Positions 1-5,953 of a stretch of 7,124 nucleotides of DNA are shown in pieces. The stretch is from Gammaproteobacteria bacterium (lineage in GTDB: Bacteria > Pseudomonadota > Gammaproteobacteria > Burkholderiales > Thiobacillaceae). The notes beneath the pieces are model-generated. The model did not search any database. It saw nothing but the letters and a program-made list of their open reading frames with translations, and was not told the DNA's origin. The stretch is taken from assembly GCA_018820745.1 (NCBI GenBank), contig JAHJNP010000391.1, positions 1 to 7,124 of the forward strand. Direction: 5' to 3'. Position 1 is the first letter of the stretch; every line of letters begins with the position of its first letter. The translations under genes were made by a program, and so were the position numbers.

Positions 1-552
1 CTCGGCACCTCGATGGCGCAACACGAATCCGGCCGCATGATGCTGAACAAAGCTGCGGGCGCGGCGCGGGTGGTGATCGAAACCCCCGCCGAGATCGCCG
101 CCTTCGTCGCCGACCATTTCGGCGACACCCACACGCTGACGGTGCCGCGCGCGCGCTTCATCGAACTGGGCGGCTACCCCACCGGCTACAAGGTGTGCGA
201 GGACGTGCACTTTTTGACCCGGCTGGTGGCAAAGAGCCGTCGCATCGGCGTGGTCTGCCAAAGCCTCGGCGTCTACGTGATCCACGGCGGCAGCGCCACC
301 CGCCGCGATCCGGTGGCGGCGCAGCGCGAGAACGTGCGCACGCTGACCGATCTTTCCCGGCTGGCGGAGAACTTTCCGTCGCCGGTCCGGCGTGGCGTGG
401 CGGCACGGATGCAAAGCGCCCGCTACAACCTCGGCTGCGCCTTGAGCAAAAGTGGCCAGCGCATCGCCGCAGTCAAGGCCGTGCTGCCCACACTCGCCGC
501 GCACCCCAATTGGCGAGCCCTGCGCGACATCCTCTCGATGATCAGGGGTTAA
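1..552 (+). CDS. Glycosyltransferase family 2, C-terminal part (5' partial)
   Basis: The frame is open from base 1 (L-G-T-S before the first Met at 13), so the gene is cut by the left edge and the Met at 13 is probably internal. The visible part matches the acceptor half of a GT-A fold family-2 glycosyltransferase. It has a helical stretch, then 'FIELGGYPTGYKVCEDVHFLTRL', the usual G-G-Y/F followed by an E-D pair that holds the catalytic base, then a strand and a basic C-terminal helical tail. The nucleotide-sugar and DxD half would lie upstream, outside the window. It would act at the cytoplasmic face and add one sugar to a lipid-linked glycan; donor and acceptor cannot be read. GC content and codon use are high, as in the first part of the next gene. 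The stop TAA overlaps an ATG (TAATG), but that ATG opens only a 33-codon frame. Family call good, specificity unknown. Confidence 0.8.
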   Translation, partial: LGTSMAQHESGRMMLNKAAGAARVVIETPAEIAAFVADHFGDTHTLTVPRARFIELGGYPTGYKVCEDVHFLTRLVAKSRRIGVVCQSLGVYVIHGGSATRRDPVAAQRENVRTLTDLSRLAENFPSPVRRGVAARMQSARYNLGCALSKSGQRIAAVKAVLPTLAAHPNWRALRDILSMIRG

Positions 553-612
553 TGTATGAACAAACAACCCGCACGCCTGGGTTGCTTGGCGCCGCTCGCA
601 ACGGCCCGTGTC

Positions 613-650
613 CCGTCATCGCGAGGCCCAAAGGGCCGTGGCGCCCCAGC
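613..650. repeat. REP-like palindromic element
   Basis: This GC-rich imperfect palindrome sits between two glycosyltransferase genes. The inner arms GGCCC (625-629) and GGGCC (633-637) enclose an AAA loop. Outer arms CGC (620-622) and GCG (641-643) are separated from them by an asymmetric internal loop, GA on one side and GTG on the other. The frame 'TCATCGCGAGG ... CCGTGGCG' resembles the dispersed 'TCATTGCGAGG...CCGTGGCAAT' repeats found in many proteobacterial genomes, recalled here without a search. It has no T-run, so it is not a classical intrinsic terminator. It could stabilise mRNA ends or be a passive mobile repeat. Only one copy occurs in this window. Confidence 0.6.
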
Positions 651-671
651 TAGATAATTAAACCGATAACC

Positions 672-1817
672 ATGAACCGCCTACTCGTCCTGACCGAACT
701 CTTCCTTCCCACCAAGGGCGGCACCGCCGTATGGGCGGCCGAGGTCTACAAGCGTCTCGGCGGCAAGGAAATCCACATCGTCACCGCCGACGTGCCGGGC
801 GCCGCCGAAGTCGACGCGGCGCATCCCAACACCATCCATCGCCTCAACCTCAAGCGCATCCCCTGGCTGCGCCCCGAATCCCTGGCGATGTACGCGCGCT
901 TCTTCTTCAAGTCGCTGGCGCTGGCGCTCACCCATCGCTTCGACGCCATCCACGCCTTCCGGGCCCTCCCCGAAGGTCTGGTCGCATGGGCCGTGGCGCG
1001 GCTGACATTTCGCCCGGTGGTGATCTATGCTCATGGGGAGGAACTCACCACTTGGGGACGCGGTGGAAAATTCAAGGCCATGCGTTTCGCCCTGCGTCAT
1101 GCCGACAGGGTGGTCGCCAACAGTGAGCATACGCGCGACACATTGCTGGAAATGGGCGTCGATTTGGCACGCATCACCGTCATCTACCCGGGCGTCGACG
1201 TGTCGGTCTTCCGCCCCGGCCTCGACACCACGGGTCTGCGCGAAAGCCTCGGCATCCACCCCGATGAAAAGCTGGTTTTCTCGGTCGGCCGCCTGTCGCG
1301 CCGCAAGGGTTTCGACCAGATGATCCGTGCGGTGGCGCACTTACACGCCGAAGGCATCCCGCTACGCTATGTCATCGCCGGCATCGGTGAAGACGCCGAC
1401 TACCTCGATGGACTCATCGCGGAACAAAATGCTCAAGGCATCGTCCATCGCGTAGGCGCGGTGAGCGAGGCCGACCTGCCACGCTGGATGAACGCCTGCG
1501 ACGTGTTTGCCATGCCCAACCGCGACATCAACGGCGACAATGAAGGCTTCGGTATGGTGTTCATCGAGGCGGCCGCCTGTGGTAAACCATCAATTTCCGG
1601 GAAAGCGGGTGGCACGGGTGCGGCAGTGATTGATGGCGTGACTGGTCTTAGGGTCGATGGACAAAATTTGTTAGCCATATCTTCAGCGCTTTTCCAGATG
1701 TTAGACGACGCCGACGGTATGCTTTCTTTGGGTAAATCAGCCCTTGATCGTGCGCATAATGAGCTTAGCTGGGATCGGGTTGCGGATAAAACCCGTTACT
1801 TACATGACGCTTCTTGA
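672..1817 (+). CDS. Glycosyltransferase family 4 (GT-B, retaining)
   Basis: A full-length 381-residue GT-B enzyme. The N-terminal acceptor domain starts 'LTELFLPTKGGTAVW' with the glycine pair at residues 16-17, and H121-G-E-E is the usual histidine region. The C-terminal donor domain has 'FSVGRLSRRKGFDQ' near residues 203-216, whose Arg and Lys normally contact the donor phosphates. It also has the EX7E pair E291/E299 in 'EGFGMVFIEAAACGKP', followed by a glycine-rich loop. It would transfer a sugar from a nucleotide donor onto a growing polysaccharide repeat at the inner membrane; the sugar is unknown. The ATG at 672 gives a standard family N-terminus, although no clear Shine-Dalgarno precedes it. 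The TPR gene follows after 15 bp and is probably co-transcribed. GC drops sharply after about base 1600, so the last 70 or so residues have a different composition from the rest of the protein. Confidence 0.9.
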   Translation: MNRLLVLTELFLPTKGGTAVWAAEVYKRLGGKEIHIVTADVPGAAEVDAAHPNTIHRLNLKRIPWLRPESLAMYARFFFKSLALALTHRFDAIHAFRALPEGLVAWAVARLTFRPVVIYAHGEELTTWGRGGKFKAMRFALRHADRVVANSEHTRDTLLEMGVDLARITVIYPGVDVSVFRPGLDTTGLRESLGIHPDEKLVFSVGRLSRRKGFDQMIRAVAHLHAEGIPLRYVIAGIGEDADYLDGLIAEQNAQGIVHRVGAVSEADLPRWMNACDVFAMPNRDINGDNEGFGMVFIEAAACGKPSISGKAGGTGAAVIDGVTGLRVDGQNLLAISSALFQMLDDADGMLSLGKSALDRAHNELSWDRVADKTRYLHDAS

Positions 1818-1832
1818 TGAAAGAAATAAGTA

Positions 1833-2624
1833 ATGACTGCTAGATTGCTTCTCGTAATTCTTTGCCTAACAAGTGGGCTCGGTTTTGCCCAAGCCATGGA
1901 AATGAGTGCCAGGCCTACGGCAGTTGAGATGATGCGTATGCCACCACCTTGTGTGGCTAGGTATAAGGCCGGGCGAGGCTCGCCAGAATGGAACACTTAC
2001 CGTGAGCAAATCGGTAGTAATTTCAATGATTTTCACCATTATTGCAACGCACTTAACTGGGTAAACCGTTATTGGGGAGCACAGAGTGCAAAAGAGCGTG
2101 GGTATGCGTTGCAACGAGCCATGGACAATTTCAATTACATGGTGAACACAGAAAAGCCGGATTTTGCCTTGCGAGCCGAGTTGTATTCCAACCGTGGCGA
2201 GGTGTTCAAACTCATGGGCAAGCTGGGCGAGGCAGCCAAGGACTTCAACCACGCCCTGTCTATCAACCCCAGGTTGCTTAAGCCTTACTTACAAATTGCA
2301 GATATGCATGTGGCAGGGAAGTCGACTGCCCGCGCGTTGGAGGCCGTGACCGAAGGCCTGCGCCAATTACCCGACTCCAAGGCGCTGCAGCGCCGCTATC
2401 TGGAACTTGGCGGCAAAAAACCATTTCCTGAACCAACCCTCACGCAGGCGTCAGAACTCGTGACGCCTCAAGCTGCTGCAGTGACGCAAGTGCCGGAAAC
2501 GGTAGTTGAACCGGGTCCGGATCATGCCGCACCCTCAGTATCTGAACCCACGAAGGCAACAGAACCTCATCCCGTTATCGGCACCCCCAATAATCCCTAT
2601 TGCCGTTTTTGTCCGCCGGAGTAG
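1833..2624 (+). CDS. Exported TPR protein with C-terminal CxxC tail, polysaccharide-cluster associated
   Basis: 263 residues. A Sec signal peptide is visible: basic R4, hydrophobic 5-18, and an AQA cleavage site after residue 21, so the mature protein is periplasmic. The mature start carries 'MPPPC' (C40) and 'FHHYCNALNW' (C71), a pair that could form a disulfide. Helical TPR units follow: roughly 92-105 (partial), a clear one at 116-149 ('NRGEVFKLMGKLGEAAKDFNHALSINP'), and one at 150-182 ending 'ALQRRYLELGGK'. Residues 197-250 are a Pro/Ala/Thr/Val-rich, probably disordered linker. The last ten residues are NPYCRFCPPE, with C257-x2-C260. I recall similar signal peptide-TPR-CRFC proteins beside exopolysaccharide genes in betaproteobacteria, but no defined function. 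A scaffold or assembly role in export is an inference. It lies 15 bp after a GT4 gene and converges on another. The purine-rich leader lacks a strong Shine-Dalgarno. The 5' half is AT-richer than the 3' half. Confidence 0.8.
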   Translation: MTARLLLVILCLTSGLGFAQAMEMSARPTAVEMMRMPPPCVARYKAGRGSPEWNTYREQIGSNFNDFHHYCNALNWVNRYWGAQSAKERGYALQRAMDNFNYMVNTEKPDFALRAELYSNRGEVFKLMGKLGEAAKDFNHALSINPRLLKPYLQIADMHVAGKSTARALEAVTEGLRQLPDSKALQRRYLELGGKKPFPEPTLTQASELVTPQAAAVTQVPETVVEPGPDHAAPSVSEPTKATEPHPVIGTPNNPYCRFCPPE

Positions 2625-2633
2625 GGTTGTTGA

Positions 2634-3731
2634 TCAGGAACGGGCGTAACTCAGAAGCAGATTTTCGAATTCCCTTACCGGGCGCGTCGTGAAGTCTCGC
2701 TCCACCCGAGCGCGCCCCGCTTCCCCCATCCGCGCACGCAGGGCCGGGTCGGCAATCAAGGCCCCAACCCGTGTGGCCAGGGCATCGATGTCGCCTTCTT
2801 CAACCAGGAAGCCATTTGCCCCATCTTCAATCGCTTCAGGGATACCGCCAACCCTTGTTGCGACAACCGGTTTACGGCAGGCACCCGCCTCCAGGTTGAT
2901 GAGTCCAAGCGGTTCCTGCCAGCGCGATGGAACAACCACAATGTCTACAGTGTGGTAGACATTTTCAACGTCCTTGCGGTAACCGATATAGCGGATGCGC
3001 GGATCGCCCTCTGCCAGCCGCTCCAGGTCAGCCGGACTGTAACTGCCGGGAAACTTCTGTGGGTCGCGACATTCTCCGGCAATCAGAAAGCGAGCGTTCG
3101 GATCTGGAATCTTCCTTGCCATGGCGATGAAGTCGGCCACACCCTTGATCTCGCGAATTTGCCCGAGAAAAGCGGCCACCACATCGGATTCTGATAGGCC
3201 CAGTTCGCTGCGGAGGCTATACCCTGCGTCGAAGCGCCTGAGATTGATCGGGTTGTATATCACCGGCTTGGCTAGCGCCGGCGGCCCGGACTGGTCCGCC
3301 GTGTAGTGGGATACCGCGATTGCAGCGCGGCACCAGCGCATCGCAGGCGAAGGCTTGTGGTTGATGACGTGGTAATGGGCAATGATGGGAATGCGCAGCA
3401 CCCAAGCAGCCAGCAACTCGGCAGGTCGCCAGAAGTTGGAGCCATTGATGTGGATTACCTGCACCCGCTCACGCTGGAAAAAGCGCCAGGCTCGGAGGAA
3501 ATTGCGCATGTAAGCCACCGGATTACCTGGTTCGGTAAGGCGGCTCCATATCAGATAACGTAAACCACTCTGTTTCAGTTCATCCTCGATAGGGCCCGTA
3601 CGCGGCAAAAGCAACAGAGGGGTCAACCGGTTCCGATCCATGAGACTCAGATTGGTAAACAGCACCCGGCTGGCGCCCCCCCAATTGCCGGCACTATTGG
3701 TGATGAAACAGATGACCGGTTTCTTTTTCAT
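2634..3731 (-). CDS. Glycosyltransferase family 4 (GT-B, retaining)
   Basis: A full-length 365-residue GT-B enzyme. The N-terminal Rossmann domain begins 'VICFITNSAGNWGGASRV', with the glycine pair at 18-19. 'IIAHYHVINHK' around residue 120 is the usual acceptor-side His region. The donor domain has G190-Q-I-R-E-I-K-G197 (R193 and K196 are the expected phosphate contacts) and the EX7E pair E273/E281 in 'EPLGLINLEAGACRKP', followed by 'ATRVGGIPEAI'. Its role would be addition of one sugar to a polysaccharide intermediate on the cytoplasmic side; the donor is unknown. It is the last gene of the leftward block and ends 9 bp from the convergent TPR stop. The upstream gap of 175 bp is AT-rich with a candidate promoter and no strong Shine-Dalgarno, so it may have its own transcript besides any read-through from FkbM. 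Its GC content is intermediate, nearer the sulfatase than the two AT-rich genes upstream. Confidence 0.9.
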   Translation of the reverse strand: MKKKPVICFITNSAGNWGGASRVLFTNLSLMDRNRLTPLLLLPRTGPIEDELKQSGLRYLIWSRLTEPGNPVAYMRNFLRAWRFFQRERVQVIHINGSNFWRPAELLAAWVLRIPIIAHYHVINHKPSPAMRWCRAAIAVSHYTADQSGPPALAKPVIYNPINLRRFDAGYSLRSELGLSESDVVAAFLGQIREIKGVADFIAMARKIPDPNARFLIAGECRDPQKFPGSYSPADLERLAEGDPRIRYIGYRKDVENVYHTVDIVVVPSRWQEPLGLINLEAGACRKPVVATRVGGIPEAIEDGANGFLVEEGDIDALATRVGALIADPALRARMGEAGRARVERDFTTRPVREFENLLLSYARS

Positions 3732-3795
3732 ATTTAATTATGTGAGGTAAATGTGTGTACTGCAGTCTTGAGTGAATGCTGCTAGAACTGAAAAT

Positions 3796-3825
3796 AGTAT
3801 CTGCCCGACGCTTTTACTAATTAAA
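3796..3825 (-). promoter_or_regulatory. Candidate promoter for the leftward GT4
   Basis: On the minus strand GATACT (3796-3801) matches the sigma-70 -10 consensus at 4 of 6 positions. With an 18-nt spacer the -35 position falls on TTTAAT (3820-3825), which matches only 3 of 6. The -10 lies inside GGCAGATACTA, an 11-mer also present upstream of the FkbM gene at a similar distance. It is 65 nt from the GT4 start codon. The -35 box overlaps the hairpin at 3823-3850. Weak call that rests mainly on the shared element. Confidence 0.3.
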
Positions 3826-3850
3826 CCCATAGAGCATTGGCTCGGGTTTT
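3823..3850. terminator. Stem-loop, possible terminator or attenuator after FkbM
   Basis: Arms AAACCC (3823-3828) and GGGTTT (3844-3849) pair, then GAGC (3832-3835) pairs with GCTC (3840-3843) around loop ATTG, with a 3-nt bulge ATA on one side. The T-run is on the plus-strand side (GGGTTTT, then more T-rich sequence). On the minus strand, the direction of the flanking genes, the stem ends GGGTTT and continues AATTAG, so termination there would be weak. It starts 57 nt after the FkbM stop and may insulate FkbM from the next gene. Confidence 0.4.
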
Positions 3851-3906
3851 CGCTTTGTTTGTTACAAATTTTTTGGGTATTTTTCGGCATCATGTACACA
3901 GCTGTG

Positions 3907-4644
3907 TCATTTTTTCACCATGACACAATCGAATTCGATTAGGCGAAGAGAACGGTCCTTGGTGACGGGAAACATGTCGGAAAGAGCGAAGCCACGTTCG
4001 TTCAAAAATTTCAACATGTCTGTGAAAGGGGGCATGTCTTGATAAAGAGGCACGACCGAACCCTCGAACTGTAGACCGACGAAGTGGCTTAAGCATTGCT
4101 CGGCGCCATGGACCACTTCTAGATCGTAACCTTGTGTATCCATCTTTAGATAGGGTCGCTTAGCCGAAAGTGTTTGAAGGAGCTTAGGTAATTGACGGTC
4201 GATCGTATCGACAGCAACTTCAATTTCTCTCAATGTCTGACGCTTCTGCGATGCATGGTTACTTTCGGTGAAATCCGGTTTGTGAAAGGAACTCAGCGTG
4301 CTATCGACGGATACATTGAACTTGGCGGTACTGTGACTGGAGCCGAGTGCCATTTGGAAGACTCGCCACTGATCGTCACCATGGCTGCGCTGGAGAAGTT
4401 TTTCAAAAGACTCGGGGGCTGGCTCGTAGCTGACAATCCAGCCTTCATAGCCGACATGCAGGCGGAGGAAGTTACGGAATTGCCCAATATTTGCGCCCAC
4501 ATCAATAACAAGATCAACGTCATACAGCTTAAATAGCTGGCGAAGATGCTCTGTTGCTTCAAGATGCCGTAGTCGCCATGTTGGCATAACTGTAAGGCCA
4601 ATTTTGCCTGCAGCCTTATTTACCAGACCATTTAGTTTATTCAT
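3907..4644 (-). CDS. FkbM-family SAM-dependent methyltransferase
   Basis: 245 residues, the usual length for a stand-alone FkbM-domain protein. The SAM-binding motif is V46-I-D-V-G-A-N-I-G-Q-F56, and strand 2 carries the acidic E74-P75 of 'SYEPAPESFEKL'. The family signature follows: 'VAVDTIDRQL' near 143-152 and 'YLKMDTQGYDLEVVHGAE' at 165-182, with D169 and the Gly-x-(D/E)-x-E/D pattern. C-terminal 'GLQFEGSVVPLYQD' is also typical. Members O-methylate hydroxyls on sugars and polyketides; here a sugar of the repeat unit is the likely target, inferred from the neighbouring glycosyltransferases. There is no signal peptide or membrane segment, so it should be cytoplasmic. The start at 4644 is supported by AGGTGA (plus-strand TCACCT at 4648-4653) three nt before the ATG. 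GC is about 40-47 % in samples, far below the sulfatase and the left-hand genes, consistent with import. It lies 131 bp after the GT2 stop. Confidence 0.92.
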   Translation of the reverse strand: MNKLNGLVNKAAGKIGLTVMPTWRLRHLEATEHLRQLFKLYDVDLVIDVGANIGQFRNFLRLHVGYEGWIVSYEPAPESFEKLLQRSHGDDQWRVFQMALGSSHSTAKFNVSVDSTLSSFHKPDFTESNHASQKRQTLREIEVAVDTIDRQLPKLLQTLSAKRPYLKMDTQGYDLEVVHGAEQCLSHFVGLQFEGSVVPLYQDMPPFTDMLKFLNERGFALSDMFPVTKDRSLRLIEFDCVMVKK

Positions 4645-4701
4645 GGTTCACCTGTATTTCAGCGCATATATGGAGCAGTTCGGTAATCCTAACCATTTTT
4701 T

Positions 4702-4731
4702 AGTATCTGCCAAAAGCGGGGTGGCAGTCCA
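4702..4731 (-). promoter_or_regulatory. Candidate promoter for FkbM with overlapping inverted repeat
   Basis: On the minus strand TGGACT (4726-4731) and GATACT (4702-4707), 18 nt apart, each match sigma-70 boxes at 4 of 6 positions. Initiation would fall about 50 nt before the FkbM ATG. The spacer is almost filled by a perfect 6-bp inverted repeat, CTGCCA (4707-4712) and TGGCAG (4722-4727) around 9 nt, which could be an operator or an RNA hairpin. The -10 lies in GGCAGATACTA (4701-4711), shared with the region before the next gene. Confidence 0.35.
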
Positions 4732-4775
4732 TTCGAATAATAGCAGCCGCACCAGCCTTGTTGATGAGTAATATG

Positions 4776-5663
4776 CTAGCCCTCCCCCCACCCTGTTTGA
4801 TTTCTCATAATCGAAGAAGTCCTCTCATAATAAATGCGGTTCTGCGTTGCTGATTGTTGCCAGTTTTTAGAGCCTTCTCCTTTTGGATGCCATTGATGTA
4901 GAAATTTTGCCTTTGGTTTTATTGAGATGCGTTCAAGCCCTAGCCGAATGAAACGTTCCATTATGTCATTGTCTTCCCAGCCCCACTGCTCATATTGTTC
5001 ATCGTAGCCACGTATAAAATTAAAAAATAAAGTGTATGTTCCAAATGTACCCGGGTGTTTATCGCCTGCACCCCTGGATACTGCGGTCTTTTCAAGTTCC
5101 TCATATGGAACACTGAGATTTCGTTCGCTAAGCTCCATTAACAGGGGAACTGTGTCTTCATCCAGGTCAAGCATTTTAGAATAAACTACAGATAATGGTT
5201 CACGCTTTAGTGAGCTTATCAATTCACTGATGAAGTTAGTAGGAAAGATGTTGTCAGCGTCCACAGACATTAAAAACTCGGTCTGACAACGCTTGATCGC
5301 ATAGTTGGCACACTTTGGTTTATTCCAAACCCCTTTGCCCGGAAGCTCTATTATTTTGGCGTTGTATTCGGTGCATAAAGACGCGGTGCCTCTTCTCGCC
5401 TCCATAGCGCTTCCATAGTCCACGACCGTTATTTGTATGAGTTCTCTCGGATAGTCCTGCGCCGCAAGAGTCGACAATGTGTTGCGGAGTCTATGATCAG
5501 CTCGATTGCGAACTGGGATCACTACTGTGATTGCATTAGGAATGTATGCAGACTTATTTAAGAGTTGTCTGCGTAGACGCCAGCGCCGAAGTGGCGCGCG
5601 AACGCAAGTGTTAAAGAGTCCTCCGCGATGTGTAAGACGCCATGGCAGCTTCATTTTCATCAT
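4776..5663 (-). CDS. Glycosyltransferase family 2, galactosyltransferase-like
   Basis: 295 residues, GT-A fold. A basic N-terminal segment (residues 3-33, many Arg/Lys) precedes the nucleotide-binding core 'AITVVIPVRNRADHRLRNTLSTL' (44-66) and 'QITVVDYGS' (77-85). 'GVWNKPKCANYAI' (111-123) leads to the metal-binding D135-A-D137 in 'SVDADNIF'. 'YEQWGWEDNDIMERFIRLG' (224-242) carries the acceptor-side E230-D231, in the form seen in the galactosyltransferase C-terminal domain and in chondroitin-polymerase-like enzymes. H256 and H259 ('FLHQWHP') could supply a metal ligand. It would transfer a hexose or hexosamine; which one is not readable. The basic N-terminus may sit on the inner membrane. The first of three nearby Met codons (5663, 5660, 5654) is preferred because AAAGG (plus CCTTT at 5672-5676) lies 8 nt before it. 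GC falls to about 33 % in places, the lowest of any gene here. It follows a 290-bp gap after the sulfatase. Confidence 0.9.
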   Translation of the reverse strand: MMKMKLPWRLTHRGGLFNTCVRAPLRRWRLRRQLLNKSAYIPNAITVVIPVRNRADHRLRNTLSTLAAQDYPRELIQITVVDYGSAMEARRGTASLCTEYNAKIIELPGKGVWNKPKCANYAIKRCQTEFLMSVDADNIFPTNFISELISSLKREPLSVVYSKMLDLDEDTVPLLMELSERNLSVPYEELEKTAVSRGAGDKHPGTFGTYTLFFNFIRGYDEQYEQWGWEDNDIMERFIRLGLERISIKPKAKFLHQWHPKGEGSKNWQQSATQNRIYYERTSSIMRNQTGWGEG

Positions 5664-5953
5664 TCTCGTGACCTTTCGATTCCAATTTCGTTGGGGAGGG
5701 GGGAAGGATGGACAAAAAATTATTCTTAACGAATGTGAAGATAGACTGAGGTGTGACCAGATAAGATGTCTGCCTAGAATGCGAGGCGAACTCTGGGTCG
5801 GTTGTAAGCAAAAATAGCGGATTCCATCCGAGCATAAATTTTTCCAGGAAGCAGATTCGGAGGCTATTGATGAAAATCAACTGTGATCTTTCTAGCAGTA
5901 ACAATTTACATTACTGTCAGTGTGGATTTTCTGAGGTTTGTGAAAGCATTTTT
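5664..5953. other. AT-rich intergenic region upstream of the GT2 gene
   Basis: About 290 bp with no convincing long gene. An open frame crosses it on the minus strand but has no family features. It contains a purine tract (GGGGAGGGGGGAAGG, from 5693) in the GT2 leader, a 6-bp inverted repeat CAGTAA/TTACTG (5896-5901 and 5911-5916) 38 bp past the sulfatase stop, and the start of a possible plus-strand small ORF at 5870. No clear sigma-70 promoter for GT2 could be picked. This may be the seam between an imported AT-rich segment and the GC-rich sulfatase. Confidence 0.5.

Larger units (their letters stand above)
3732..3906. other. AT-rich intergenic region between FkbM and GT4 genes
   Basis: 175 bp with no supportable gene on either strand. 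It holds a hairpin at 3823-3850, a candidate leftward promoter at 3796-3825 with the shared 11-mer GGCAGATACTA (minus strand, 3795-3805), and a 12-bp perfect palindrome ACACAGCTGTGT (3896-3907) touching the FkbM stop codon. The spacing suggests that the downstream GT4 can be expressed separately from FkbM. Confidence 0.6.

Noticed and set aside
681..1340. 219-codon open frame on the minus strand
   Set aside because: It lies wholly antisense to a GT4 gene that has all family motifs. Long antisense frames are expected in such GC-rich codon use, and the product has no domain features.
1866..2252. 128-codon open frame on the minus strand
   Set aside because: Antisense to the TPR gene, which has a signal peptide and TPR motifs; the antisense product has no recognisable pattern.
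4192..4536. 114-codon open frame on the plus strand
   Set aside because: Antisense within the FkbM gene, whose SAM-binding and family motifs are intact; no Shine-Dalgarno or domain evidence.
4693..4711. TGGCA before the FkbM gene as a sigma-54 -24 box
   Set aside because: No GC dinucleotide at the -12 position; the following bases are A-rich.
4779..5707. G6/C6 tracts at the 3' end and in the leader of the GT2 gene, considered as phase-variation switches or flanking inverted repeats
   Set aside because: The tracts are only six bases long, one is noncoding and the other affects just the last three residues. Only GGGGAGGG is shared in inverted orientation, too short to be flanking repeats.
5611..5904. 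97-codon open frame on the minus strand across the sulfatase-GT2 gap
   Set aside because: It overlaps the GT2 start in another frame, has no strong ribosome site, and its composition looks like translated AT-rich noncoding DNA.
5896..5916. CAGTAA/TTACTG inverted repeat as the sulfatase terminator
   Set aside because: The stem is only six bp with two G-C pairs and has no T-run after it on the minus strand; it is kept only as a note in the intergenic entry.
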